Shown here piece by piece: positions 8,385 through 16,083 of a stretch of DNA of 37,752 nucleotides (position 1 is the stretch's first letter; each line of letters starts with the position of its first letter). Source of the DNA: an uncultured Blastocatellia bacterium (GTDB lineage: Bacteria > Acidobacteriota > Blastocatellia > Chloracidobacteriales > Chloracidobacteriaceae); contig CALGZC010000068.1 in assembly GCA_937934745.1 (NCBI GenBank), forward strand, positions 1-37,752, in the 5' to 3' direction. The translations under genes were made by a program, and so were the position numbers. A model generated the notes under the pieces. That model made no database searches and was not told where the DNA came from. It saw nothing but the letters and a program-made list of their open reading frames with translations.

Positions 8385-8939
8385 TTATGGCTCAATCAGG
8401 CCGAAGTTGCCATCGGGTCGGCGGTAGAGAACGCCCACTCGGTCGGTTTCGATATTGCGGAAAACCACGAACTGTTCCTTGGGGGACAAGCTGGCCATGG
8501 CATCATCGGGCGTCATCGGCTTGACGGCATAGCGGCGCGTGGGGATGATGCGCGGCTTTTTCAGAGGCTCTGCCGGTTCGCTTTCTGCATCGGTGCGTGC
8601 TGCCTCGGCTGCCGCCGTAACGGCTTTGACGCTGGCGCGGGTTTTGCGCTTCGTCTCTGTCTTCTCCTTGAGCTTGTTGACTTGCCGGGTCAGCTTCTCG
8701 GTTGCCTGCGTAATGGACTGATACATATCGTCCGTCGCAGCCTTGCCGGTCAGAACTTGCTCGCCCATTGTCAGGACCAATTCCGCAAGGTTGCGGTGCT
8801 TTTCAATCGCCATGGTGAGGTGCAGGCGAATGTGGTCACGGCCGTCCAGGAGTTTGGCGATCTTCTTGGTCTGCTCGCGGGCAAACTTTTTGATGGCCGG
8901 GGTGAGGGTAAAGTTGCGTACGGTGAAGTCAAGGTTCAT
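8385..8939 (-). CDS. hpf: Ribosome hibernation promoting factor, long form
   Basis: This protein has 184 residues. The N-terminal domain (about 1-100, starting MNLDFTVRNFTLTPAIKKF) is the RaiA/YfiA fold that binds in the 30S mRNA/tRNA channel. The C-terminal domain (about 130-184, with FVVFRNIETDRVGVLYRRPDGNFGLIEP) is the conserved dimerisation domain of long HPF, which joins two ribosomes into 100S particles. A charged Lys/Ala/Glu linker lies between them. The upstream sequence has AGGAG about 13 bases before the ATG. It stands alone as a transcription unit, and its use is expected in stationary phase or in darkness/starvation. Confidence 0.93.
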   Translation of the reverse strand: MNLDFTVRNFTLTPAIKKFAREQTKKIAKLLDGRDHIRLHLTMAIEKHRNLAELVLTMGEQVLTGKAATDDMYQSITQATEKLTRQVNKLKEKTETKRKTRASVKAVTAAAEAARTDAESEPAEPLKKPRIIPTRRYAVKPMTPDDAMASLSPKEQFVVFRNIETDRVGVLYRRPDGNFGLIEP

Positions 8940-8989
8940 CGGTGGTGAAGAAACTCCTGCAACTGGGTAAAATCAACTGAAGTATTGAG

Positions 8990-10006
8990 TCAATGCTGCG
9001 CTCTGCGTGCTGCGGAACGCGGCGGCGCCAGTCCGTCTAAGAGAATGTCCACAAGGTCGGCGATGAGCACATGGCCTTCGGCTTCGCTACAGTAGTCCAC
9101 AACAGGGATATCCTCGACGGTAATGGCCATTGCCACGCGGCCGTGCTTCGTATAGACGATGCCGATGTCACTACGCAAATGGTCAAGCGCGCCGGGCTTA
9201 TTGGCGATGACCACGCCGCGCAAACGCCGCCCGATGCCATCACGAAACTGCTGCCGTTTCATGATGGTCAGCATTTCCTGTGAGGCTTCCGGGCTCACCA
9301 CCAGACCGCGTTCGAGAGCCTCCAGCAGCCTGACCATTTCACGTGGCGTCGTGACACCGATGCCGTACGGTTTGTTTTCCTCAAGATGGTTTTGGCGGAA
9401 TGTACTTTCGCCGCCGCCGCCGATCTTGCGTAGGGACCGGGTGGCTGCAAAGCCCATGGCTTCCAGCCGCGCATTGACGGCATCCGTGGTGATGCGGTCG
9501 AGGAGGATGTTTGTGGCGATATTGTCGCTCACCACGATCATCAGCCGCATTGCGTCCCGGACGGTAATTTGTGTTCCCGGTGTGAGTTCAAACAGCACGC
9601 CGCCGTCTTCGTACTCATGCCGGCGGACAACGGTCAGCTTTTCGTCCCAGGTCAGTTTGCCTTCGGCGACCTGCGCGAAGACCTCCACCATGATGGGAAC
9701 TTTGATGGTACTGGCCGTCCGCACTTTGGTGTCGGGCGCCAGTCCAAAGGTCTCACCGGTATCGAGATTTTTGGCGAAGCAGAAGACCTTGCCTTTGAAC
9801 GATGCCAGCCGCTGGCGCACCCGCCGATACATTGCGGCCGTCTGCCGCGCCGGACGTTCATCCATCACCGGGAGAGCGGTTTGGGCGGCGGCGCTTGGGA
9901 GCGAACTGCATGGATTGCACCGGGGAAGCACGTGCCAGAACGGTGCGGAGAGCATGCACAGTCCGATCCACCACAGCCGGTGAGGGAACAGGGATTGCAA
10001 CGCCAT
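8990..10006 (-). CDS. Exported beta-lactamase-like serine hydrolase (class A fold)
   Basis: This protein has 338 residues. The N-terminal hydrophobic segment (about 10-28) fits a signal peptide. Active-site motifs of the penicillin-binding serine family are visible: S99-T-I-K102 (SxxK), S160-D-N162, and K270-P-G in place of the usual K-T/S-G. VTTPREMVRLLEAL corresponds to the conserved helix after the omega loop of class A enzymes. The usual omega-loop Glu-x-x-x-Asn is not obvious, so hydrolysis of beta-lactams cannot be assumed. It could be a cell-wall-related peptidase or an ancestral-type hydrolase. It is followed by hpf in the same direction with a 50-bp gap and preceded by the HNH nuclease. 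Confidence 0.8.
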   Translation of the reverse strand: MALQSLFPHRLWWIGLCMLSAPFWHVLPRCNPCSSLPSAAAQTALPVMDERPARQTAAMYRRVRQRLASFKGKVFCFAKNLDTGETFGLAPDTKVRTASTIKVPIMVEVFAQVAEGKLTWDEKLTVVRRHEYEDGGVLFELTPGTQITVRDAMRLMIVVSDNIATNILLDRITTDAVNARLEAMGFAATRSLRKIGGGGESTFRQNHLEENKPYGIGVTTPREMVRLLEALERGLVVSPEASQEMLTIMKRQQFRDGIGRRLRGVVIANKPGALDHLRSDIGIVYTKHGRVAMAITVEDIPVVDYCSEAEGHVLIADLVDILLDGLAPPRSAARRAQH

Positions 10007-10061
10007 AAGGTTGTTCGTGGCCGGACCGAACGGCGTGCTGAGGCGATTCCGTCAGGCGCCG

Positions 10062-10607
10062 TTAGGCAGCAGCCGCCTCATCAAGGTACAGATACTTCCG
10101 CCACTCCGGTCGGGAGGCCGCCGCGTGATGCAGCGCCGTCAGATCGAGATCGTGCCACAGGGCAGCCGGATTCGACAGCAGGGGCATCCGGGCTTCGTCA
10201 GGTGTTCGGTCACCTTTGCGCTGGTTGCATTCGTGGCAGCAGGCGCAGAGGTTTTCGGGAACCGATTGTCCGCCGCGTGAACGGGGCACGATGTGGTCAA
10301 GCGTCAAATCGGCTGCCGTCCCACGCTTGTTGCAGTACTGGCAGCGGTATCGGTCGCGGATCAAAATCTTCGTCCGTAAGCCACCGGACGAACGCCGTCG
10401 CTTGCGGACGTTGATGTACTCGTGCAACCGGACAACAGACGGGCAGGCAAACGTAAAGCGTACTGTGCGCAGTACGCGGTCGCCGTCTTTTTCCAAGACC
10501 TCGGCCGTCCGCTGCCAGACCATGCGCAATGCGCGCGGCAGCGAGACCAAGCCCAGCGGTTCATACGAGGCATTGAGCAGGAGGACTTTCCGTTGCGCAA
10601 TGAGCAA
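10062..10607 (-). CDS. HNH endonuclease family protein
   Basis: This protein has 181 residues. The C-terminal half has a complete HNH module: CQYC (zinc ligands), DHIVPRSRGG with the catalytic His, then CHECNQRKGDRTP. The N-terminus KVLLLNASYEPLGLVSLPRAL is the conserved opening of a widespread chromosomal HNH subfamily of unsettled role. The start is TTG at 10607, chosen because AAGGAG lies 9 bases upstream and because no ATG precedes the conserved N-terminus. It is a single-copy style gene and not linked here to restriction, intron or phage genes. Confidence 0.88.
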   Translation of the reverse strand: MLIAQRKVLLLNASYEPLGLVSLPRALRMVWQRTAEVLEKDGDRVLRTVRFTFACPSVVRLHEYINVRKRRRSSGGLRTKILIRDRYRCQYCNKRGTAADLTLDHIVPRSRGGQSVPENLCACCHECNQRKGDRTPDEARMPLLSNPAALWHDLDLTALHHAAASRPEWRKYLYLDEAAAA

Positions 10608-10987
10608 GCTCGCACTCTCCTTCCTTCCAGCCTGGCGTATGCTGCGCCGCAGTGGCCGACGGGCAAATACGCCTTGACAGGGGTTGCCCCATGATGCGCG
10701 AAAGACACCGGCGCTGACAACCCCTTGTGTTGGTGGAAAGCCTCGTGTGAGAAGCGCCGCCCAGTGGACCGGCTAGATAACCGGCCGCAGCCATGTGACC
10801 GGTCAGTTGTGGCCATCCCAGTTGTGGCCATCTAGGCTGTCCTCAACGCTATGACATGTGGGTGGGGCGACGGGGATGGTCGGCGGAAGCCGGCCGGACT
10901 TGGCCGCGCCAAGTAGTCATAGGCCGTCAATCTGGACTAAAGTGAGTGTACGCTTGGTTACAAACTTCCGGCCCGAGGAGCCGCTTT
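10608..10987. other. 380-bp divergent intergenic region
   Basis: It separates the minus-strand HNH gene from the plus-strand radical SAM operon and so should hold both promoters. It contains a near-perfect 15-bp tandem repeat (CAGTTGTGGCCATC at 10804 and 10819) and a small CCGG...CCGG dyad around 10770-10785. I see no convincing -35/-10 pair and no gene. Confidence 0.45.
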
Positions 10988-12229
10988 GTGCGTGTTGAGC
11001 AGTTTCTTATTTTGGCCCGCCAACGTGTGGCAGAGTTGCGGCGGGCACTGGTGGCGCTGCCATCCGAGTTCGCCCGGCATAGGATGTGCGCAACGCAGCT
11101 CCGGCAGCTCCGCGAGCAGACGCTCGATGAACTGGCGCAGGTGAATGTGCCGACGCTTGCTCCGGCGACGTTGGCAACCGTCGAGCGGTACACGGGCTAC
11201 GGCCGCTTTCGTGATCTGGACCTCAACGCCTATCTGGCACGCGAGCGCGACCGCCTGATGCAGCGTGTGGCAGAAATTAGCGCCGATCCCCGTTTCATTC
11301 GGCGCCAGGAACTCCTCGACCCGACAGCCGGGGAGTTGACGCTACGGCTCAAACAGGCGCGCGATGAGTTGGCGCTGATTGAAAGTGGACTCCAATGCTA
11401 CGAGCAAGAGCCCGATTTTCTCGATCTGTACCGGCGTGGCTACCGGACACCTGCTTACCGGCAGAGTTGGCTTTCACGGCAGTACTACTTAGACTGGAAA
11501 CGGGGCGATGAGATCACGGAAAAGTTTGGCTGCAAGTCTTTTTCCGAAGTTCGTGCGGCCTATGACCATTTACTGCGTGGACGTGAAGTGTGTCGGAAGA
11601 CGCTGGAAAGCCTTGAGGGTGAGATCGAGGATGTTCGGCGGCTGATTGCCGAACTTAACGAAGCCCAGCGCCGGCTCAATGACCTGCCGAGGTTTGTTCT
11701 GGAGGATTTTCGCCGGATGGTGCGCGAGCACCTGGTCTTGGCCGACCGGAAGCAACTGTTTGGGTGGGCAGGCGGCGACCGCGTGCGCGAGTCGCTGATC
11801 AAGCGGTTGGACGGGGTCGAGAAGCAGCTTGAGTACACACAAGCAATGGTCGACCGTTGCCTGAAAGCGGAGCAGCACGATCTGACGGAGGCCATAACCA
11901 AGTTGGAGCGGAAAGTTGCGAAGTTTTCGCGTCCGAAATATGCCGGGACGTTGTTGGATCCCCACCAGGTGCAGACGTGGCTGCGTGATCCACGGGAGCG
12001 TTTGGTCGCGCAACGCGCGCGTTTTTGGCGCGATTATGCCGTGGTGGCCGAGTACAACCAGTACGACCGGTACGACTTTGCCTCCGATTTGCTCTGGTGG
12101 GATGTGATGACCGACGGGCGACTGGACGGCAGCTTCATTCCAGAGGTCGAGCAGTATCGGCAGCAGCATCCGGGCTACGTGTATCAGCGCCCGACGCCGT
12201 TCTACGGTCAGGAGGTGGAGGTCTCATGA
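10988..12229 (+). CDS. Uncharacterised coiled-coil protein, first gene of the radical SAM operon
   Basis: This protein has 413 residues and I recognise no family. I chose GTG 10988 because GAGGAG ends at 10980, seven bases upstream. The frame continues to another GTG at 10946 without a ribosome-binding site. The protein is highly charged (Arg, Glu, Leu) and helical, with likely coiled coil around residues 215-300 (VCRKTLESLEGEIEDVRRLIAELNEA...) and further helices after it. The C-terminal part is aromatic-rich (DYAVVAEYNQYDRYDF, YRQQHPGYVYQRPTPFYG). There is no signal peptide. The stop overlaps the start of the glycosyltransferase gene, so coupling is tight. A scaffold or substrate-presenting role is possible but is inference from context. 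Confidence 0.75.
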   Translation: MRVEQFLILARQRVAELRRALVALPSEFARHRMCATQLRQLREQTLDELAQVNVPTLAPATLATVERYTGYGRFRDLDLNAYLARERDRLMQRVAEISADPRFIRRQELLDPTAGELTLRLKQARDELALIESGLQCYEQEPDFLDLYRRGYRTPAYRQSWLSRQYYLDWKRGDEITEKFGCKSFSEVRAAYDHLLRGREVCRKTLESLEGEIEDVRRLIAELNEAQRRLNDLPRFVLEDFRRMVREHLVLADRKQLFGWAGGDRVRESLIKRLDGVEKQLEYTQAMVDRCLKAEQHDLTEAITKLERKVAKFSRPKYAGTLLDPHQVQTWLRDPRERLVAQRARFWRDYAVVAEYNQYDRYDFASDLLWWDVMTDGRLDGSFIPEVEQYRQQHPGYVYQRPTPFYGQEVEVS

Positions 12230-14004
12230 CGCGGGCGCTGACGGTGGTTGCCTATGCTGTGAACGGTTCGGGTATCGGGCATCTGACGCGCGTCTTGGCC
12301 GTCCTGCGCTGGATGCGGCGTCTGGCGCTGTGCGCCGGAAGGCAGCTCGACATTTACCTGCTGACGACTTCGGAAGCCGGGCAGTTAGCGTTGCGCGAGG
12401 GGATTGCCACATTCAAGCTGCCGAGCAAAACGGTCGTCCGGGCAGCCGGGCTGCCAAAGGAAGACTATCTGCGTTTGGCGCGACAGTGGGTCTGGCATAG
12501 CTTGGGGTTACTCAAGCCGGATCTGCTGCTGGTGGACACCTTTCCGGGGGGCACGTTTGGCGAGCTTGGTCCGGCGCTTGATCTGTCGGGACGCAGATTG
12601 TTGATCCGGCGGGCAGTGCGCGCTGAGTTTGACCCGGCGGGCTTTGCCGGCTGGCTGCCGTGTTACGACCGCATCCTGACCGTTGTGGAACCAGGGGCAG
12701 GGCGACTTGAGACTGATAACAAAATTAACTTTGCCAGTGAATCAGGACGTGACACGGCGAATGGTATCACCCTACCTCTAGACCGCAATCTTTCCGGCCT
12801 GGGTTTGGAGATTGCAGGGCGACTGCCTGACGGCGGTGCAATCTCGCCGACGGTGGCGGCACGGACGCGGTATGTCCCTCCGATTTTGCTGCGTGAGCCG
12901 GAGGATTGTCAGAACCGGGCGACGGCGCGGCGACGGCTGGGCATCCCCGATGACGCCTTCGCTTTGTGGCTGAGCGCAGGCGGCGGCGGGGACGCCTGCG
13001 CTGAACGCGCCTTGGCGACGCTCATCGAAGCCTGTGAAGCCTTGCCGGACGCGCATCTGGTCGTTGGCGCGGGGCCGCTCTACGCCGGCCCGCCGCGGCG
13101 CGGACCGCGCATCACGTGGCTGACCGACCCGTTGGCGGTTGAGGATTTCGCCGGGTTGGATGCCGCCATTTCAGCCGCCGGTTTCAACGCAACCTATGAG
13201 TTGCTGGCGCTGGGCATCCCGACGGCCCTGTTCGCGCAGGAAAAAATCGCTGATGACCAAGCCGCCCGGGCCGCTCGGGCTGCTGCCGCCGCCGCCGCGC
13301 TTTGGTTACCGCTGGACGCCGCCGGGCGGCCGGATGCGGTGGCGCTGCGCGAAGCGTTGGCCAGCCTGCGCGACGGGGAGACGCGGGCGCGGCTGACGGC
13401 GCGGGCGCGGGCGTTCGTTCCGCTGGGCGGAGCGCGGCAAGCCGCCTGGCATGCGATGCAATTGTTGCTCGATCCGTCCGAGTTGCGCGCCGCCGCCGCC
13501 CGGGCGACGCCGCGTTTGTGCCGGTGGCTGGAAAGCCGGAATCTGGACGCCGAGCGGTGCGCGCAGCTATGGGCGCTGACCGTGGCCGTCACGGACGGCG
13601 ACGACTTGGCGGAGTTGTTGGAGACGCTTCCGGAAAGCTTTGGATTGGATGACTGGCTGTTCTTCGCCCGGCGGCTGCCGGCGCCGGGCGACGAGGCTGA
13701 TTTGGAAGCCGCGCTCGCGCTATGGGGAAGGCTGGCCGAGGCCCTGCAGCCCTTTGATGACGAGCGGGGGCGCTTGGCGTTTCTGCGGCATCTGCCGTGG
13801 TCGAAGCGGGCGTCGCCCGACGATCAGGTGCGCGTCATCACGGGCTTTTTGGCGGCGGCGCGCCTAGCGGGCGAAAGTCTTTACCGGGCGTTGAGCGTGC
13901 TGGAGCGGCATACGGCCGGGGCGGAAAACGATCCGTGGCGCTGGCTGATGGCGGTGGAGGCTGCCGCGCGGGAGGTGGGCGATGGAGCCGTGGCAGGCGC
14001 GTAA
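12226..14004 (+). CDS. GT-B type glycosyltransferase with helical C-terminal extension
   Basis: This protein has 592 residues. The N-terminal Rossmann half begins VVAYAVNGSGIGHLTRVLAVLRW, where the G-x-G-H-x-x-R loop is typical of MurG/GT28-like enzymes. The C-terminal half has LSAGGGGDACAERALATLI, ITWLTDPLAVEDFAGLDAAISAAGFNATYELLALGIPTALF and a following Gln/Asp, the usual nucleotide-sugar site. From about residue 420 a helical segment of about 170 residues is added that is not part of the GT-B core. A stretch around residues 162-205 (nt about 12710-12840) is less GC-rich and Asn/Ser-rich, and looks like an insertion. The ATG at 12226 overlaps the previous stop (ATGA), with AGGAGG upstream. 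Acceptor and donor are unknown. Confidence 0.82.
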   Translation: MTRALTVVAYAVNGSGIGHLTRVLAVLRWMRRLALCAGRQLDIYLLTTSEAGQLALREGIATFKLPSKTVVRAAGLPKEDYLRLARQWVWHSLGLLKPDLLLVDTFPGGTFGELGPALDLSGRRLLIRRAVRAEFDPAGFAGWLPCYDRILTVVEPGAGRLETDNKINFASESGRDTANGITLPLDRNLSGLGLEIAGRLPDGGAISPTVAARTRYVPPILLREPEDCQNRATARRRLGIPDDAFALWLSAGGGGDACAERALATLIEACEALPDAHLVVGAGPLYAGPPRRGPRITWLTDPLAVEDFAGLDAAISAAGFNATYELLALGIPTALFAQEKIADDQAARAARAAAAAAALWLPLDAAGRPDAVALREALASLRDGETRARLTARARAFVPLGGARQAAWHAMQLLLDPSELRAAAARATPRLCRWLESRNLDAERCAQLWALTVAVTDGDDLAELLETLPESFGLDDWLFFARRLPAPGDEADLEAALALWGRLAEALQPFDDERGRLAFLRHLPWSKRASPDDQVRVITGFLAAARLAGESLYRALSVLERHTAGAENDPWRWLMAVEAAAREVGDGAVAGA

Positions 14005-15157
14005 GCGCCGGTGGCAGGGGATGGCCGAGGGCCGAACGCTGGTCGGGCCGCACACGGTGCATGTTGATTTAGCCAACGGCTGCAACACGAATTGCACGAC
14101 GTGCTGGGATCACTCGCCGTTGCTGGCGAGGCCGCGCCCGGCGGCCTGGAAGCGCAGGATTTTCGAGCTCGAGCGATTTGTCGCGCTCGCCGCCGACCTG
14201 GCCAGCCTCCAGTCGGTTGAGTCGGCGATTTTGGCGGGGATGGGCGATCCATTCGTCAATCCCTTCATTTACGACATCATTGCCGAGTGCAAGCGTCAGG
14301 GCTGGCGCGTGACCGTGTTGACCAATGCGTTGTTGGCCGACCCGGAACGCATCGCCGCGCTGGGCGTGGACGCCATGCTGGTGTCGGTCAACGGCGCGAG
14401 CCCGGCTTCCTACGCCGCCTTTCATCCCAACCTGCGGGCGAGCGATTTCGGGCGCTTGAAAGCGCTACTGGCGCGGTGGCAGGTACTGGGTGTGCCGGTC
14501 AAGCACGTCCAGGTCATCAACCGCGATACTGCCCCGGAGTTGGTGGCAATGGTCGAATTTGCAGCCCAGTACGGCGCACGACACGTGACCTTCAAGTTGG
14601 CAAGTCTGGGCGGCGGCACGGAAGCCTGCGCCATAACGGAAGCGCAGCGGGCACAGTTGCGTGAACAGTTGGTTCCGGCGGCGCAGGCGCTGGCGGCGCG
14701 GCTGGGCGTGGCGACGAACCTCGATGTCTTTGCCCGGCAACTGGCGGCAGGAGGGCTGGCGACGACGCCAATCGAGGACATTGGATGCTTCATGGGATGG
14801 CGCTACGCGCGCATTACGGTCGAGGGCGAGTTACTGTACTGCTGCGCGACGGCGCTTCGGGTCGGGCATTTGGATCAGGGTCCGTTTTCGGCGCAGTGGT
14901 TTGGGGCGGAGTGGGAAGCCATGCGGGCGCGGCTGCGGGCTGGAGACTACCTGCCGGCGTGCCGGCAATGTGGGAAGTTCAACCAGAATGTTAAGCTCGC
15001 GGCCAAGGTTCGGGAGCGGTTCGGGGAGGCGGTGTACCGGAGTCTGACGGGGCGACAAGTGTCTGATAACACAAAAAGAGGAACAGACGCACAGGGCGGG
15101 AAGGAGAGCATTGCAAACCATGCCATTGCAAACCATGTCGCGGCGACCGACCATTGA
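13982..15157 (+). CDS. Radical SAM protein with SPASM-like C-terminal cluster domain
   Basis: This protein has 391 residues. The radical SAM motif is C34-NTN-C38-TT-C41, binding the [4Fe-4S] cluster that cleaves S-adenosylmethionine. A glycine-rich GMGDPFVNP takes the place of the GGE motif. The C-terminal part has Cys about 268 (DIGCFMGW), a Cys pair about 286-287 (YCC) and CRQC about 326-329, in the manner of SPASM domains holding auxiliary iron-sulfur clusters. The last 35 residues are a polar tail. The ATG at 13982 lies six bases after GGAGG and overlaps the glycosyltransferase by 23 bases. SPASM enzymes modify peptides or sugars, but no obvious precursor peptide is encoded nearby. It is more distant from the next two radical SAM proteins than these are from each other. 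Confidence 0.88.
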   Translation: MEPWQARKRRWQGMAEGRTLVGPHTVHVDLANGCNTNCTTCWDHSPLLARPRPAAWKRRIFELERFVALAADLASLQSVESAILAGMGDPFVNPFIYDIIAECKRQGWRVTVLTNALLADPERIAALGVDAMLVSVNGASPASYAAFHPNLRASDFGRLKALLARWQVLGVPVKHVQVINRDTAPELVAMVEFAAQYGARHVTFKLASLGGGTEACAITEAQRAQLREQLVPAAQALAARLGVATNLDVFARQLAAGGLATTPIEDIGCFMGWRYARITVEGELLYCCATALRVGHLDQGPFSAQWFGAEWEAMRARLRAGDYLPACRQCGKFNQNVKLAAKVRERFGEAVYRSLTGRQVSDNTKRGTDAQGGKESIANHAIANHVAATDH

Positions 15158-16007
15158 GTGGCAAACAAACGGTGTCTGCAACTACGACTGCTCGTATTGC
15201 ATTCAGTCACGCCAACATCGGCAAGGCTATCCGTCAGATGACACCATCGAGCGCTTCCTGGCGTTTTTTGCGCAACTACCGGGCGCGTGGGAAATCAAAA
15301 TGTCAGGGGGTGAGCCGTTTGCATTGCGTGGCTTTATGACGCGCATTATTCCCGGCCTGGCGGCGCTGCCACATCACGTGTCGGTACTGACGAATTTCTC
15401 TGCGCCGCTTGGCGTCCTGCGGCGATTTGTGGACTTCGTTGGGGACAAGCTGGAGGTATTTTCGGCCAGTTTGCATCTGGAGTACGTTGAAGTCGGTGTG
15501 TTCGTCAAAAAGGCCGTCACGTTCCGGTCGTGGCTACGGCCGGAGACGACGTTTGTTGTCAACAATGTGCTCGTGCCGGGGACGGTTGCCGCGCTGGTTG
15601 GCGTCAAGGCGCAGGTCGAAGCCGCCGGCTTGAAATACTTCCCGCAAGTTATGAAAACCAAGCAGGGCGTCTATGCCTATGATGCGGCGGAGGCGGCGCT
15701 GGTGAAGGCGCTGATCGGCGAGCGTCCGACGGCGCGCGAGGCGAACGTCGCGCCATCGTACAAGGGGCGGCGCTGCTGGGCGGGCGCGGCATACTTTGTC
15801 GTTGACCAGTTTGGCCAGGCTTTTCGCTGCCGAACGGCTAAGCGGTGCGGCGAAGGTTACTTGGGGAACGTCTTGGACGGGACGTTTCGCCTGGCCATGG
15901 GACCGGAAATTTGTCGTTACGATATTTGTCCGTGCACGGTGCCGGCCAACCGCGGCATGATTGACGGGATCTCGCCGGGGCGGCAAGCTGAAGAACCAAA
16001 GCAATAG
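15120..16007 (+). CDS. Radical SAM protein, first of a tandem paralog pair
   Basis: This protein has about 295 residues. The cluster motif is C-NYD-C-SY-C, followed by WEIKMSGGEPF (GGE motif) and VSVLTNFSA. The C-terminal third has CWAGA, FRCRTAKR and ICRYDICPCTVP, five cysteines suited to an auxiliary cluster. The start is uncertain: TTG 15111, ATG 15120 and ATG 15135 are in frame, and a 15-bp in-frame duplication (CATTGCAAACCATG twice) sits exactly there. AAGGAG at 15101-15106 favours one of the first two. It overlaps the preceding gene by about 38 bases. Nearly every motif recurs in the next gene, so the pair arose by duplication. The substrate is unknown. Confidence 0.88.
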   Translation: MPLQTMSRRPTIEWQTNGVCNYDCSYCIQSRQHRQGYPSDDTIERFLAFFAQLPGAWEIKMSGGEPFALRGFMTRIIPGLAALPHHVSVLTNFSAPLGVLRRFVDFVGDKLEVFSASLHLEYVEVGVFVKKAVTFRSWLRPETTFVVNNVLVPGTVAALVGVKAQVEAAGLKYFPQVMKTKQGVYAYDAAEAALVKALIGERPTAREANVAPSYKGRRCWAGAAYFVVDQFGQAFRCRTAKRCGEGYLGNVLDGTFRLAMGPEICRYDICPCTVPANRGMIDGISPGRQAEEPKQ

Positions 16008-16032
16008 GCCGGTCGGCAGCGCACTGCGCTTT

Positions 16033-16083
16033 GTGAAACAAACGAAGAAGCCGGTAAGGAAGAAACTGAGAACGGGGCGATGA
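16033..16083 (+). other. Possible 16-residue basic micro-ORF
   Basis: GTG at 16033 opens a frame reading MKQTKKPVRKKLRTGR and ends at TGA 16081-16083, overlapping the ATG of the next radical SAM gene. Nine of 16 residues are Lys or Arg. No Shine-Dalgarno sequence is evident, so it may be chance or a translational-coupling leader. Confidence 0.2.

Noticed and set aside
12025-12225. Longer start for the glycosyltransferase, adding about 67 residues
   Set aside because: The added part overlaps the conserved end of the coiled-coil gene and does not resemble the family. ATG 12226 gives the expected Rossmann N-terminus and has a ribosome-binding site.
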